Shown piece by piece: positions 34,713 through 44,774 of a stretch of DNA of 64,000 nt. The position numbers and the translations under genes were made by a program. Under the pieces are notes generated by a model. It was not told the origin of the DNA. It did not search any database and saw only the letters and a program-made list of their open reading frames with translations. Position 1 is the stretch's first letter, and each line of letters begins with the position of its first letter. The stretch covers positions 10,106,001-10,170,000 of the forward strand of contig OZ316897.1 in the NCBI GenBank assembly GCA_973895155.1, given 5' to 3'. The DNA comes from Marsupella aquatica. Lineage: Eukaryota > Marchantiophyta.

Positions 34713-35375
34713 CTACCTATGCCTAAGATGCCACTCAGATGGCCTAGAATTTTGCTTTTGATAAAACTTCGTCAATAGTTGACATTGCTTTGTCAAAATA
34801 CAACTATCGTCAACTATCATATTGTCGTCATTGCTTGGAGTAAGGATGTCAGTAATTAGTCCGTCTTTGTTGCTTTTCTTCAGATGCTCGATCAACGTCT
34901 CTGCTTGTAGTCTCTTCAAGTTCACCAACATATCAACAAATATGAGATTATATACGTGCTTGAGTGTAGTGACTTCCATGATGTGAGCTCCCTTGTGTTC
35001 TGAATATACTCGTGCGTGAGCATCTATAATTGCACGTTTAGGTTGCAATGGAAATTAAGTTAATAAACATCATGCGATATGATTGGATTTGACATTTAAG
35101 CTTATTACCTATTGCTGGCCTATCATTGTAGAGGGCCCTCACATTGGCAAAAAAAAATTGAATTGCTGATTCATTAAATTTTGATTACAAGAGTTGGAGA
35201 AGGATTGGAGTGGTGTTATTGCCGTGATGTTAATTAGTTGTAGTGGCTGGTGTGGTTGCCTCTTGTGGATGCACCTAGGAGGATTTGCTGACCTTGCTCT
35301 ACTTGCTGGTTCACATCTGCTCCACCACAAGCAAGCAAAATATTCTAAAATCAGGTGATAAGATATTTCCAACAA
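34713..35375 (-). pseudogene. Repeat-borne ORF family of unknown function, copy 1
   Basis: Minus-strand frames read CLWWSRCEPASRARS...PPRCIHK (35375-35139), then EHKGAHIMEVTTLKHVYN, LVNLKRLQAETLIEHLKK and DGLITDILTPSNDD (35048-34713). The same two blocks in the same order occur at 55.3-56.4 kb on the plus strand. The blocks are about 90 bp apart here but about 600 bp apart there. I do not recognise the protein. Its repetition in transposon-rich DNA suggests an ORF of an unidentified mobile element or a multicopy gene family. Confidence 0.5.
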
Positions 35376-35579
35376 TGTGCATCAATGACTTGTTCTAACT
35401 CTACTCAACATGAAGTAGACAAGTCCAGGTGTGAATACATTATTTATGTCCAAGATGACCTTGCTGACTACTATGCATTCTTGGCTTTTTATGACCAGTA
35501 ATTGTGTAGCCAAGCATCAAAGAAAACTATGGATTTTTGATAGGTCTTGAGCCTTGAGACAGATTTGTTTGTGTGGACT

Positions 35580-35895
35580 ATGTTGTTGACTTTGATGAGG
35601 CGGTGGTTGGAAGTTAGTTATTAAGAAATATGGCTACAAACCAAACCCCATCACCTACAACACAATTATTAATGCGTACATGAAAATGTCAGATAGGAGT
35701 CAACTTGATAAAGATACTTGAAATCTTTGAAAAATGCATAGAGAAGTGATTGATCAGATCAAATTAAGTTCAATTCCTTGATTGCTATGTGTAATCAAGG
35801 AAGTTTATGGGAAGAGTCTTACAGAGTATTTGCTAAAATCCAACCTCAAGCACTTTATCGAACGGTCGATATTGGAAGGTCTAGAGGACACACCG
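35580..35895 (+). pseudogene. Pentatricopeptide-repeat (PPR) gene fragment
   Basis: The plus strand reads KYGYKPNPITYNTIINAYMK at about 35629-35685, then, after frame changes, FNSLIAMCNQGSLWEESYRV with FAKIQ at about 35772-35850. Both match the PPR repeat pattern (TYNTLINAY; FNSLIxxCxxxGxWEExxRVF). PPR proteins bind organellar RNA. Only about two repeats remain, with stops between them, so this is a relic, perhaps carried in by a transposon. Confidence 0.6.
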
Positions 35896-38264
35896 AGAGT
35901 CTATTGCTTAACTATTTTTGGTGGTTACTTATTTTAAAGGTAGTTATTTGTCTACCCTTTCATATTAAACGCTGACTTATTTGATTGAAATTGAATGTAA
36001 AAAACTATTATACACGTAATAAGTATTTTCAATTTACAAAAATTTATAAGGTAAGAATTATGATTAGTGTCTAAAAAAATTCATCTCATCTTTTGTGGTT
36101 TGGTTTTTTTACACTTGGGGTTTATCACATGGCAACCATGAATTTACACAAAAAATGTCTCAAACATGATTTGGGCAAAGATTTCTCGTTACAAAAATGT
36201 TTGTCATTATCCTTGCTGATGTGGCACACTCTGGTGCCAAGAATTTTGCAAGGGAACCCTAACCAGGGCCGCTTCATAATCTGCTAGTATTGAAATCATT
36301 GACTAACTCTATTATTCATTATTTATTTTTGCATTTAGATTATTTGCATATGCTAACTTAATTGTTGTTCTATCATTATCATTGTGGATTATTGAAAAAA
36401 TATATGAGAAATAGAAAGCCGATATGATGAACACATCTTCTATATTTTTTTTCAAAATTAAGTGTTCAACTCATATAAATCACATGATAAAAAAGGTTTT
36501 GAACGCCAAAAACATTTTTCTGCTATAAGTTTATAAGTCATATGTAAATTCACAATTATTTCTACATAATTGTATCTATCAAATTAATCTTCAAAATATT
36601 TTATTATGTTCAATTTATTATGCCAACAAGGTGAATATGGACCAAAACCTCTCATTTGGCAAATGGTAGCACAAATATCATACTATTTAAATAATTTTGG
36701 AGGATAATTAAATACTAAAAAACCATGATGTACATTCATGTAAATCATTTGACAAAATATAATCATGCACCCAACTTCCAATTTAATTGTTTAATTGCAT
36801 CAAAAATTATGTACAATTTTTTCATTTATTAATAATATAATATATATTTTATTTTTGCACTTTACAATATTTATCACAATATTCTTCTTTCAAAGTTTTT
36901 ATCTTTTCAAAAATGTTTTTGAGAGATATTTTAATTTATATGTGTATTATCCATTACTTGTGAATTTTTTCCAAAGAGATCTAGAAAAAATTGACTTTCA
37001 AACATGTGCTTATCTTCCAGGCTTATCTTATGATAGCATTTCGTAAGAGACAATAGACAATTTGATCTAAAAGAAAATACTTTATTTCATAAAATAATAA
37101 AAATCCTTCATTCCAAAAGTATGAAAGAATAATCAAGATTCTTTACTAATCATGTGTTTTGAGCAAAAATAATTATTTCATGTTGTGATAAAATATGTCA
37201 TTCCAAGAGCACGAGAGGAGAACTTAGAAATATAAAATCTTCATTTTAAATTATTTACCTCAAAAGGTACATAAAATATTTTATAACATTCAAGTGAAAC
37301 AAGAGAAAATAATTAAATTTTTTTGTGAACATCATAAAAGAAAAGAAAATTCAATAGCATTTATGAGCTTGTTATACTATCAAACAACAAATAACTAGCG
37401 TGTACAAACACTAAATAAATATTTTTTTTTTGTGTCGCATAGACAAATCTTATTGTTGTTATTTGATGTCAATTCATGAGATAGTAGATATTTCCGTTTC
37501 CCATCATCTTGCTATAAGTAGCATCCATACGCGGTATCAATATACTCATCAATATATACACTAAATCAAAATCAATCAGACATAGAAAAACATAATTAAA
37601 TCTCTATCATGCAAGTTTCCAATGATGGACAAAGAGATTCCTTGTAATACAATATTTTAACTTTAAAATGAAATTTCACATACAACCCTAAACTCATATC
37701 CCATCACTATCTCTCTCTATTTGTCGCCATCATTCTACTCGCCTCGTATATCGACCCTAGTGTCCTCACTGGTCTCGTTTCTTGTTCTTGACTCCCTCGT
37801 GCCCTAAATTCACCATTTCTATATACTTTTCTTGCTTGAGTTGAACCCCTCACTTCCTTCATTTTCTACGTGCACAATGATTTTTCCACACCCTAAATAC
37901 TGGTCCCTAAAATTGATATTTCGCTAATTTCCCTAGTGTGGTCGCCAATCATGTCCAAGGAACCATTTAAGGCGGTGTGAAAAAGATATTACATTAATGT
38001 TATAGGGACTTGCTAAACCACTTCCCTCAACATCTTCTTTCAATTAACTGAACTACATCCAAGTCCCACCAAAAATGATTGTTTGACTTTCATTATTTCT
38101 ATCATCCAACATACTCAATAATGTCTTTCCTAAAGATAATCTCAATGATAGGGTTCCATTCTCCAAAGATAACTAATACTCTCAGCTTATTCATTCCATT
38201 CAGGATTCTAAAAAAACAGGCATAAATGGATATAAGATACCCTTATTATGAGTCAAAAACTTCT
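35896..38264. other. AT-rich region without recognisable genes
   Basis: Strongly A+T rich, especially 36300-37700, with simple runs of A and T. Open frames are products of base composition. Near 37951 gtccaaggaaccatttaaggcggt resembles the end of the Pif1 fragment at 43567, hinting at a shared repeat. No gene is supported. Confidence 0.5.
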
Positions 38265-40053
38265 TATTGTGAGAGTCCACCACGTCCTCTAAAGGTTCGT
38301 TGAGAGTTATATTGTGGACGTTGGTTATAGAAACTCCCCCTGTTGTGGGTGTTTTCTCCAATTGCTATTCTTAGTGCGTTTAATGCCTTGCCTCGATGTG
38401 GATTGTTCATCATTTTCTATGTTATGGGTTTCATTCTTTTGTCCTGAGGGCATTGTGCCCGCAGGTCATTTTCTAGAGTTTACGAAAAGAAGTTCTTGGT
38501 TTCTTTCGGTGACTAGGAGGTGGGCTATGAGCTCGGAGTATTGCCCGAACTTCATGTTTCGATACTGTGTTGATAGCCACATATTCAATGAATGAAATGT
38601 CGACAAGGTCTTCTCTAGCAGATCCTTGTCTGTAACCGGCTCGCCACATAGTGCGAGGGTTGATGTTATTCTAAAGAGTTTGCTATTGTAGGCTGAAATA
38701 GAGGTAAAGTCTTGGATTCGCAGGTTTAGCCAGTCTTGCCTGGCTTTAGGAGTTCAACCAATTTTTGGTGGTCGAATCGGGTTTGGAGCGCTGTCCAAAG
38801 TTCACGAGGGGTTGAGAGGTGCATGTATTGTCTTTGTAGGAATCTATGGATATGGTGTCTAAGGAATACAAGGGCCTTAGATTCGTTGGCTTTAGTTAAC
38901 GGGTCTGGTTGGGGTTCGCCAGCTAGTATAGGTTGAGTCATCCCTATAGCTGGGAGTAGGGTTAGCGAGGTTAGGTTTTCTTTTAGGTTCATGGACCATT
39001 CTAGGTAGTTGCCGCCATCTATTTCTAGGGCGGGGAAGGTGAGTTTCTCGAGGTTGGCCATCTCTAAGGTCCTGGTGTGCAGCGGTGGTGTGCGTCTTGA
39101 TATATAATATATATAGTCAAAAGACAATGCACATTTGCCGCATGCAATGGTGGAGGAAGGGTTGAGGAGAGCAATCTAAGTCGTGGGCGAGTAAAGTAAG
39201 AATGTTTGGGTTTTTGCAGAATTTAGGGTTTACACTTATTAAGTTGGGTTTCTTTGTAAATGTATAACTGCAAGGTTTCCTTTGTAATCGCTATTTCCTT
39301 TGTGAAATTGTGCAGTTATCAGGTTGTGCACTTAGGGTTGCAGTTATGGGTGATTGTTTACTCGTGCCCTGGTTAAGTGCACATGTGGCTTTGTTAAGTT
39401 AGGTTTGCTTTATTAAGGTTTGCAGTTAGAGAGGTTTATGCGGTTATATGCGGTTATGTATCATGCACTTATCAATTTGGTCTTGCTTCGATGTTCTCAC
39501 GATGGTTTTGGGCTGTTGTTGCTCTTTTTTCTTGTGTCCGCTCGTGACCTCTACTCTTGGGCTGCTCCCTTCGTTGTCTTCGATCACTCCTTCCTTTTTG
39601 CACAATCGTTTTGCCTCGAACCCCGATTTATATTTCTCCCTCGTGCCTCTTCATTTTGCTGCTTTTCTGGAAACTCGTTAATACATCGGGGGGTTTGAAG
39701 GCTCGCTTCATTTTCCGTTCGACATTAAGGAGGAGGATTCTCAATCTACCCTTGTTTTCTCTTGTTTCTTCGTTTCTCCTTCTTCACAGGTCTGTTGCTT
39801 GCACCGTCTACGATTTCGATTCGTCCATCTAGCTCTTAAATGACGAACAAAATTTTCCACGCTCTTGAATCGCTAGGGTAGCTAAACGACGTAAGGAAGA
39901 ATTCTCTGCTCCGCTCATTGAGCTTTCGTGCTGATAACGTGTGAGAGTATGAATGAAATGAATCATGTATAGTCTGTGGCGGTTAGTACATGTAGTGGTG
40001 CCGGTCCGGTGACTGGCTGATCCGGTCGTCCGGTCACTAGGTAGAGTCTAACA
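38265..40053 (-). mobile_element. Truncated Ty1/copia element (LTR, leader and gag only)
   Basis: A 114-bp LTR (39940-40053, TG...CA on either strand) is followed on the minus strand by a leader and a gag starting at ATG 39061 (MANLEKLTFPALEIDGGNY). It is closely related to the gag at 62035 and frameshifts near 38726. Homology to the full copia copy at 57-63 kb continues to about 38265 and then stops abruptly. Pol and the other LTR are missing, so this is a deletion derivative. Confidence 0.8.
39940..40053 (-). repeat. Copia LTR, 114 bp
   Basis: On the plus strand it runs from TGTGAGAGTATG to GAGTCTAACA. It shares both ends with the 105-bp LTRs at 56968 and 63306 but is diverged in the middle, so it is an older or different subfamily copy. 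Next to it the primer-site region reads ctttcgtgctgataacg. Confidence 0.8.
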
Positions 40054-40961
40054 CTTATCACTTTCATCACTCTTTATTATTGTTCGCTTAACATTTACTT
40101 TCTTTTGTAATTTTAAAACTTAATAATATATTAACATTTATCTTTTCATGTTTTTATTAATCTTTGTGGAAACATTTTCTTTTCTAACCTAATCTTATCT
40201 TAGTAAATAGTAATCAACTTTTGTTCAACTTAATATTTTAATTCAACTTTCATTTATTCTTATAAGTTTTGGTGAAAAATTACATCAAGTTGTATTGGGA
40301 AGTCGTCTCTAGCTTTAGGCTCTTAATTCCTTGGCTCTCGTTGGGTCTTCTAGGCTCAGGTTCAACATAGATCGTAATCAAGCTCTAGGAACTGGTTTCC
40401 ATAACAAGTCATTAGTCATTTCCCTTGACATTCAGAGTAAAGTCTCATTTGTTGGCTAATAAATATCCTAACTTTGGCAAATAAATATGTTTATGTCATT
40501 TATTTGGCTGCCAAAGTTTCACTTGTCCTAACTTTGACAAATAAATGTATTTCAACAAATTTTCTTAGCAAAAATATCATTATAATAATTGACCGCCCTA
40601 ACTAAATGATTTGATTCGCATTATTTTCCTTTGTTCAGATTTCTTGTATCTTAACAATTGGAATGATGTCAGCCTAGACAAAATCAATTATCAATAATTC
40701 CAATCTTATGTACTATTATATGAATATATATTTTCTCAATCTACTATTTTACTTGGACACACATGTGACCCCATATTTTTCATTAATTGCAGAGCCCATG
40801 TAATTACTTGTTTATTAATGATTTTTTTGCCTTTTATGTCAACTTCATTTAGTAGTGGCTTTGAAGAAAAAGACTATTTGTAGATAATTCAATTCAAGTA
40901 ACAAAGTTATAGGGAAGAAATTCAATAAACATTTGAGTACTTAAATGAAAAAATGACTTAT
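40054..40961. other. AT-rich flank with a small fold-back
   Basis: No gene is seen. The phrase aactttggcaaataaat at about 40470 is inverted as atttatttggctgccaaagtt at about 40498, forming a hairpin. A third related copy, aactttgacaaataaat, follows at about 40532. Confidence 0.45.
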
Positions 40962-40978
40962 TGATAATTGTATTAATT
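40962..40978 (+). repeat. 17-bp target-site duplication, left (LINE B)
   Basis: tgataattgtattaatt is identical to 41713-41729 and directly abuts the 3' end of the truncated LINE. Confidence 0.85.
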
Positions 40979-41712
40979 CCTTGGAATGGTTTTTTTTATA
41001 AATTTTAATACCGTGAAAGACCCCACGGATAGGGGGAACAACAGCCCTTAATACAGGGACAGCAACAGCACACTAGCGAGCCACAAAGAGAGCCCAAAAG
41101 CACAAAAGAGAGCATCAAAGCCCCAGGGAGAGCCCCCCCTCAAAGAAGGGAAATAACACCGATCAAGAGAGCACCCATGCCCTTCCCACAGCAGCCCCCC
41201 AAAAAGCAGACCCCTCAATCAGCAACGCCGCCGCTAGAGGGCACCAAGAGAATCCTGTCCCCACCCCGTCTCAGCCAGATTTGCCTCGTTCCCCGCAACC
41301 ATTCCTGAGCCCGGTTCAACCGAGAGCGACGCCGCCCAAAGCGTAAACCAGCCCCAACCGCATGGATGTGATTGGCAGTCTCAGCAAGCATCAGGCCCAA
41401 GTCAAATGAACGTCCCACCTTGTCAGAGAACATATGTTCATTTCTTCCCAGCCAAATCATCCAGAGAGTCTGATATACACAAAAGATCCTAGCAGTGTGA
41501 ATAGGCTCCGGTCCTGTTGATGCATCAAGAATAGCCAGCAGACCACCTCCAATGGGTAAGCGAAGCTCCGTCAAAATCCTGTCACACATCCTCCAGCAAC
41601 ATGAGGCATGGGAACATTCAATGAACAAATGTTGCATCGTCTCCAAGACCCCACAGCAAAGCTTGCAATTCCCAGTACCAGCCTGGATACGGAGGGCCAT
41701 ATAGTAAAAGTA
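40979..41712 (-). mobile_element. 5'-truncated LINE (LINE B), same family as LINE A
   Basis: The minus-strand frame reads ALRIQAGTGNCKLCCGVLET, QHLFIECSHASCCW and IYTLWM/WLGRNEHMF-like sequence (41700-41217), the zf-RVT and C-terminal end of an L1-like ORF2. It aligns with the C-terminus of LINE A. The 3' end on the coding strand is ...ATTCCAAGG with no long poly(A). A 17-bp target duplication flanks it. At the 5' junction catatagtaaaag occurs twice (41698-41710 and 41736-41748), suggesting a complex join. Confidence 0.8.
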
Positions 41713-41729
41713 TGATAATTGTATTAATT
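41713..41729 (+). repeat. 17-bp target-site duplication, right (LINE B)
   Basis: Exact copy of 40962-40978 at the truncated 5' side of LINE B. Confidence 0.85.
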
Positions 41730-43437
41730 GAGGATCATATAGTAAAAGTTGGGGGAAATTGAGTTTGTAATGGTTATCAATTTCCAAGATGGTCAATATG
41801 CGGGGACACATCACCAAAGATCATATCTTTGGGTTGGGCCAAGTTTAAACTATCTCAACACCATAGTTTCCCAACCATGTATCCTTTAATGAGTACTATT
41901 TTGTGTGATTTGAAGCAAGATGTTTTTTCTTACTAGTATATAAAATCAATTGATGCATTTCCACGTATATTACAAACACAAAGTTTAATCTAAACAAGAC
42001 CACATATGATGTCAATAGGGGCTACATAGCCAAGATGACCATATACCTAGTCTGAGTATAAAATTTGGGTGATGAGCTTTGGTGGTGGAGGCAACTGAGC
42101 AATCCAACGATACAAGAAGGGCTACTTTTAGTGAAGCCATAGCTCCTACCCTCTTACTCATTTACCATGGAATTTATTCACAAGCCCTGTCAAACTCTAA
42201 TTCCAATTCTAATTCTAAAATTGTTAGATGGTCTACTTCAACGGGATAGTTAAAGAGTAGCAATTCTTCAAGCAATCAATCACAAAAAGAATAGATTTTA
42301 TGTGTTGACCACAACTGATTTTTTTCATGGTCAACCCTTGCTACTCTTGTGAATCATTGATAGTCTAGATTGTTGAATTCAATGAATAGACAATCTTCAA
42401 AATCCTTCTAGTACATGCGTTGCTTCAATATAATTTATGACTACATTCAATGACGTTAACTGATCATTATATCTTGGAAAATTAAATCTAACATACAACC
42501 CCTTAAACTCTCAAGAATCTCTTCAAATCCAATTAGCTAGCTAGCATCCTGATCTCATTTGTTTTAATAGACCTAGAAATTTGTGAAGTTAATAGAGGGA
42601 AAAATGGAAGAAAAACTCAATATTTAGTGGTTAAAAGGCAATGGGGATCATATAAGACCAACTAGCTAGTTATGGACCCCAATAAGGGGTCTCTTGAAAA
42701 TTCTGTGGCACATGAACATGCCACATTAGTGCGGATGTAGACAAATAGGAGTAGACATGTTTGTGAGAAAAATTAACCGCCCCTAGTATGTTGTGTTTGG
42801 GTCAGTTTTGCCGTAACATTTAGTGCATCGTGCCATCAAAACTAAGAGTTAAAACAATAATAAAAGTAACAAAAATACAAAGGGTGAGATGGATCTTCTC
42901 TTAAAAACATAATTATTTTTTAACATTTGCATTTTTGTCATATTAAAATTAATCATTTATAAATTGTGTTTTCATTTTTTATTGAATTTTACTAATTGGA
43001 TATATCAGTGTTTGAGAAAGGGAAGTTAAGTAACTGTCCAACACTCAATTCAATGGTGGAAGACCTTAGGTACATGCTGAAGGATAGTATGTCTCCCTCA
43101 CCTAGAAGATTGGAGCGGTCTTGTCCTACTCAGAGAGAGGAATTTGCTTTTACCTGGAGTGGGCAACAACATCAATTAAGAGGCCTCAAGTGGGGAGGGC
43201 GGAAGTGGAGTGGAGTGGAGTGGAGTCGAATCTAAGGAGTCATGGGCAAACTCAAACGCCCGTTGCAACATCTTGACAATTTTACATTACAGCACCACAC
43301 TTGTTCTTACCAAATTTTTAAGTTCAACTTTGACTTGTAAAAGTCAACCGCAGAGTCCACAAAAAACAAATTTGTCTTGGGGTTCAAGGCATATAAAAAA
43401 TTCACGTTCCTTTTGATGCTAGGCTATGCAATTGCAG
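41730..43437. other. No recognisable gene; short GTGGA microsatellite
   Basis: AT-rich DNA with no supported coding region. A pentanucleotide run (ggagt/gtgga, about four units) is present at 43204-43226. The plus strand is open through 42996-43235 but has no family motif. Confidence 0.4.
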
Positions 43438-43584
43438 GTCACAAGAGCCAAGGGATGCACAATATCCAGCAAGGTCCTCTCGGACATAGATAATGCATTT
43501 GCACACGGGCTCGCCTATGTCATGCTGAGTATGGTCACCAACAGGTCATTGATCCGCATTGTTGGTGTCCAAGGAACCGTTTAA
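43438..43584 (+). pseudogene. Pif1-type helicase C-terminal fragment (Helitron or Pif1 gene relic)
   Basis: After a possible acceptor (TTGCAG) 48 codons read VTRAKGCTISSKVLSDID, then NAFAHGLAYVMLSMVTNRS and LIRIVG, ending in TAA. This matches the end of Pif1 helicases (K.QG.T...V..D....FAHG..YV.LSRV). The arginine of motif VI (LSRV) is Met here. No other Pif1 motif is found nearby. Helitrons carry this domain, so the fragment may come from one; a Pif1 host gene or pseudogene is equally possible. Confidence 0.6.
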
Positions 43585-43854
43585 AGTGGTTGAAACATGG
43601 GCTTTCTAACTCTTAGTGACTCAATTTACATTTAACATCAATTCATATGACCAATTCTCTTAATGTTGTCTGAAATCTCATCAAAAGGCTCTACTTAACA
43701 TTAAATCTTCTTTTGTGTTTAACATTTTCAAACTAGCAATGTTATTCTATCCACTATCTTACTTCTTAATGAGTCCCGTTAAGGTGTTTTTCTTAAATAA
43801 CAGATGATTTGACTAGAAAGTTTAAATTTTCTCCAAAATGACAACTACTCATTT
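43585..43854. other. Spacer before the LINE nest
   Basis: About 270 bp of AT-rich sequence with no gene. It forms the left flank of the LINE C insertion. Confidence 0.4.
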
Positions 43855-43867
43855 AAATTATCAACTC
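43855..43867 (+). repeat. 13-bp target-site duplication, left (LINE C)
   Basis: aaattatcaactc here is identical to 53142-53154. It marks the outer boundary of the whole nested cluster. Confidence 0.8.
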
Positions 43868-44491
43868 CAACAATAGGTAGAGAACATGGAATAGTTGCAA
43901 ATCTATTCATTTTCTACCAGATCCTCTGGTCATTGTGGTTAGGACGGAATGTGCATGAGTTTCAAGCGAATGGCTACAGGAAATTTGATCTATGATTCAT
44001 ATTATTGGAGGCAATCGATCATGTTACTGTGGTGGGCTTGAGCTTGCCCCTAGGCAGGCAGCGCACAAGAATGATGCGTGTTAAAGAGCTTATTAATCAG
44101 GAGATCAAGAGTGGTGTGGCTACGTAGTTGTCAGGTTTGGATCACATCTGGCTGAGGTCTTTTTGGATCTCAGGGACAAAGTATATTGTCGCCTTGGTTT
44201 ATGGTTGATGGCTCGGGCATTGTGTGCATTGTATAGCTGGTTAGTTTGCCTTGCTCTATATTGGCCCTTGGAGGGCTCGAATACAGGAGAGTTGTGTATA
44301 GCTGGTTAGTTTGCCTCAAGTGATAGATATTGGCCCCCTAAATTCTGGGCGTGCATGATATGCTTGGCTTGCTGTTGGCCCCTACTGTTGATTTGGGGCA
44401 AACACAATCTGCATCACTGGCTGTCCTTCATATTGGGCATGGCTATTTCTGGTTTTTCAGTGCTGTGGGCTATATCCCCCTGCCACGGGGT

Positions 44492-44507
44492 CTTTCATGG
44501 TTATATT
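44492..44507 (+). repeat. 16-bp target-site duplication, left (LINE A)
   Basis: ctttcatggttatatt is identical to 53102-53117 and lies inside the LINE C tail. Confidence 0.8.
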
Positions 44508-44774
44508 CCTTGGAATTTGTTTTCTTTATAAATAAACCACGGAACCTCACGGAAAAGGGGAAACAAGCAGCCCAACGAGGGCATCAGAAGCACATAAAAA
44601 GCCAAACGCAGCCCAGGGCATAACCCTAAGGCACCACATCACACCGCCCCACACATCACACCGCCCCACACAGGGGAAAGCCCCCCAAGCACGGGGGCCA
44701 AAAGCCAGACACCAGCCAGGAAGCATAAGCCCACCTCAAAGATCAACAATAAAGCCACTACGACGAGAACCCAA

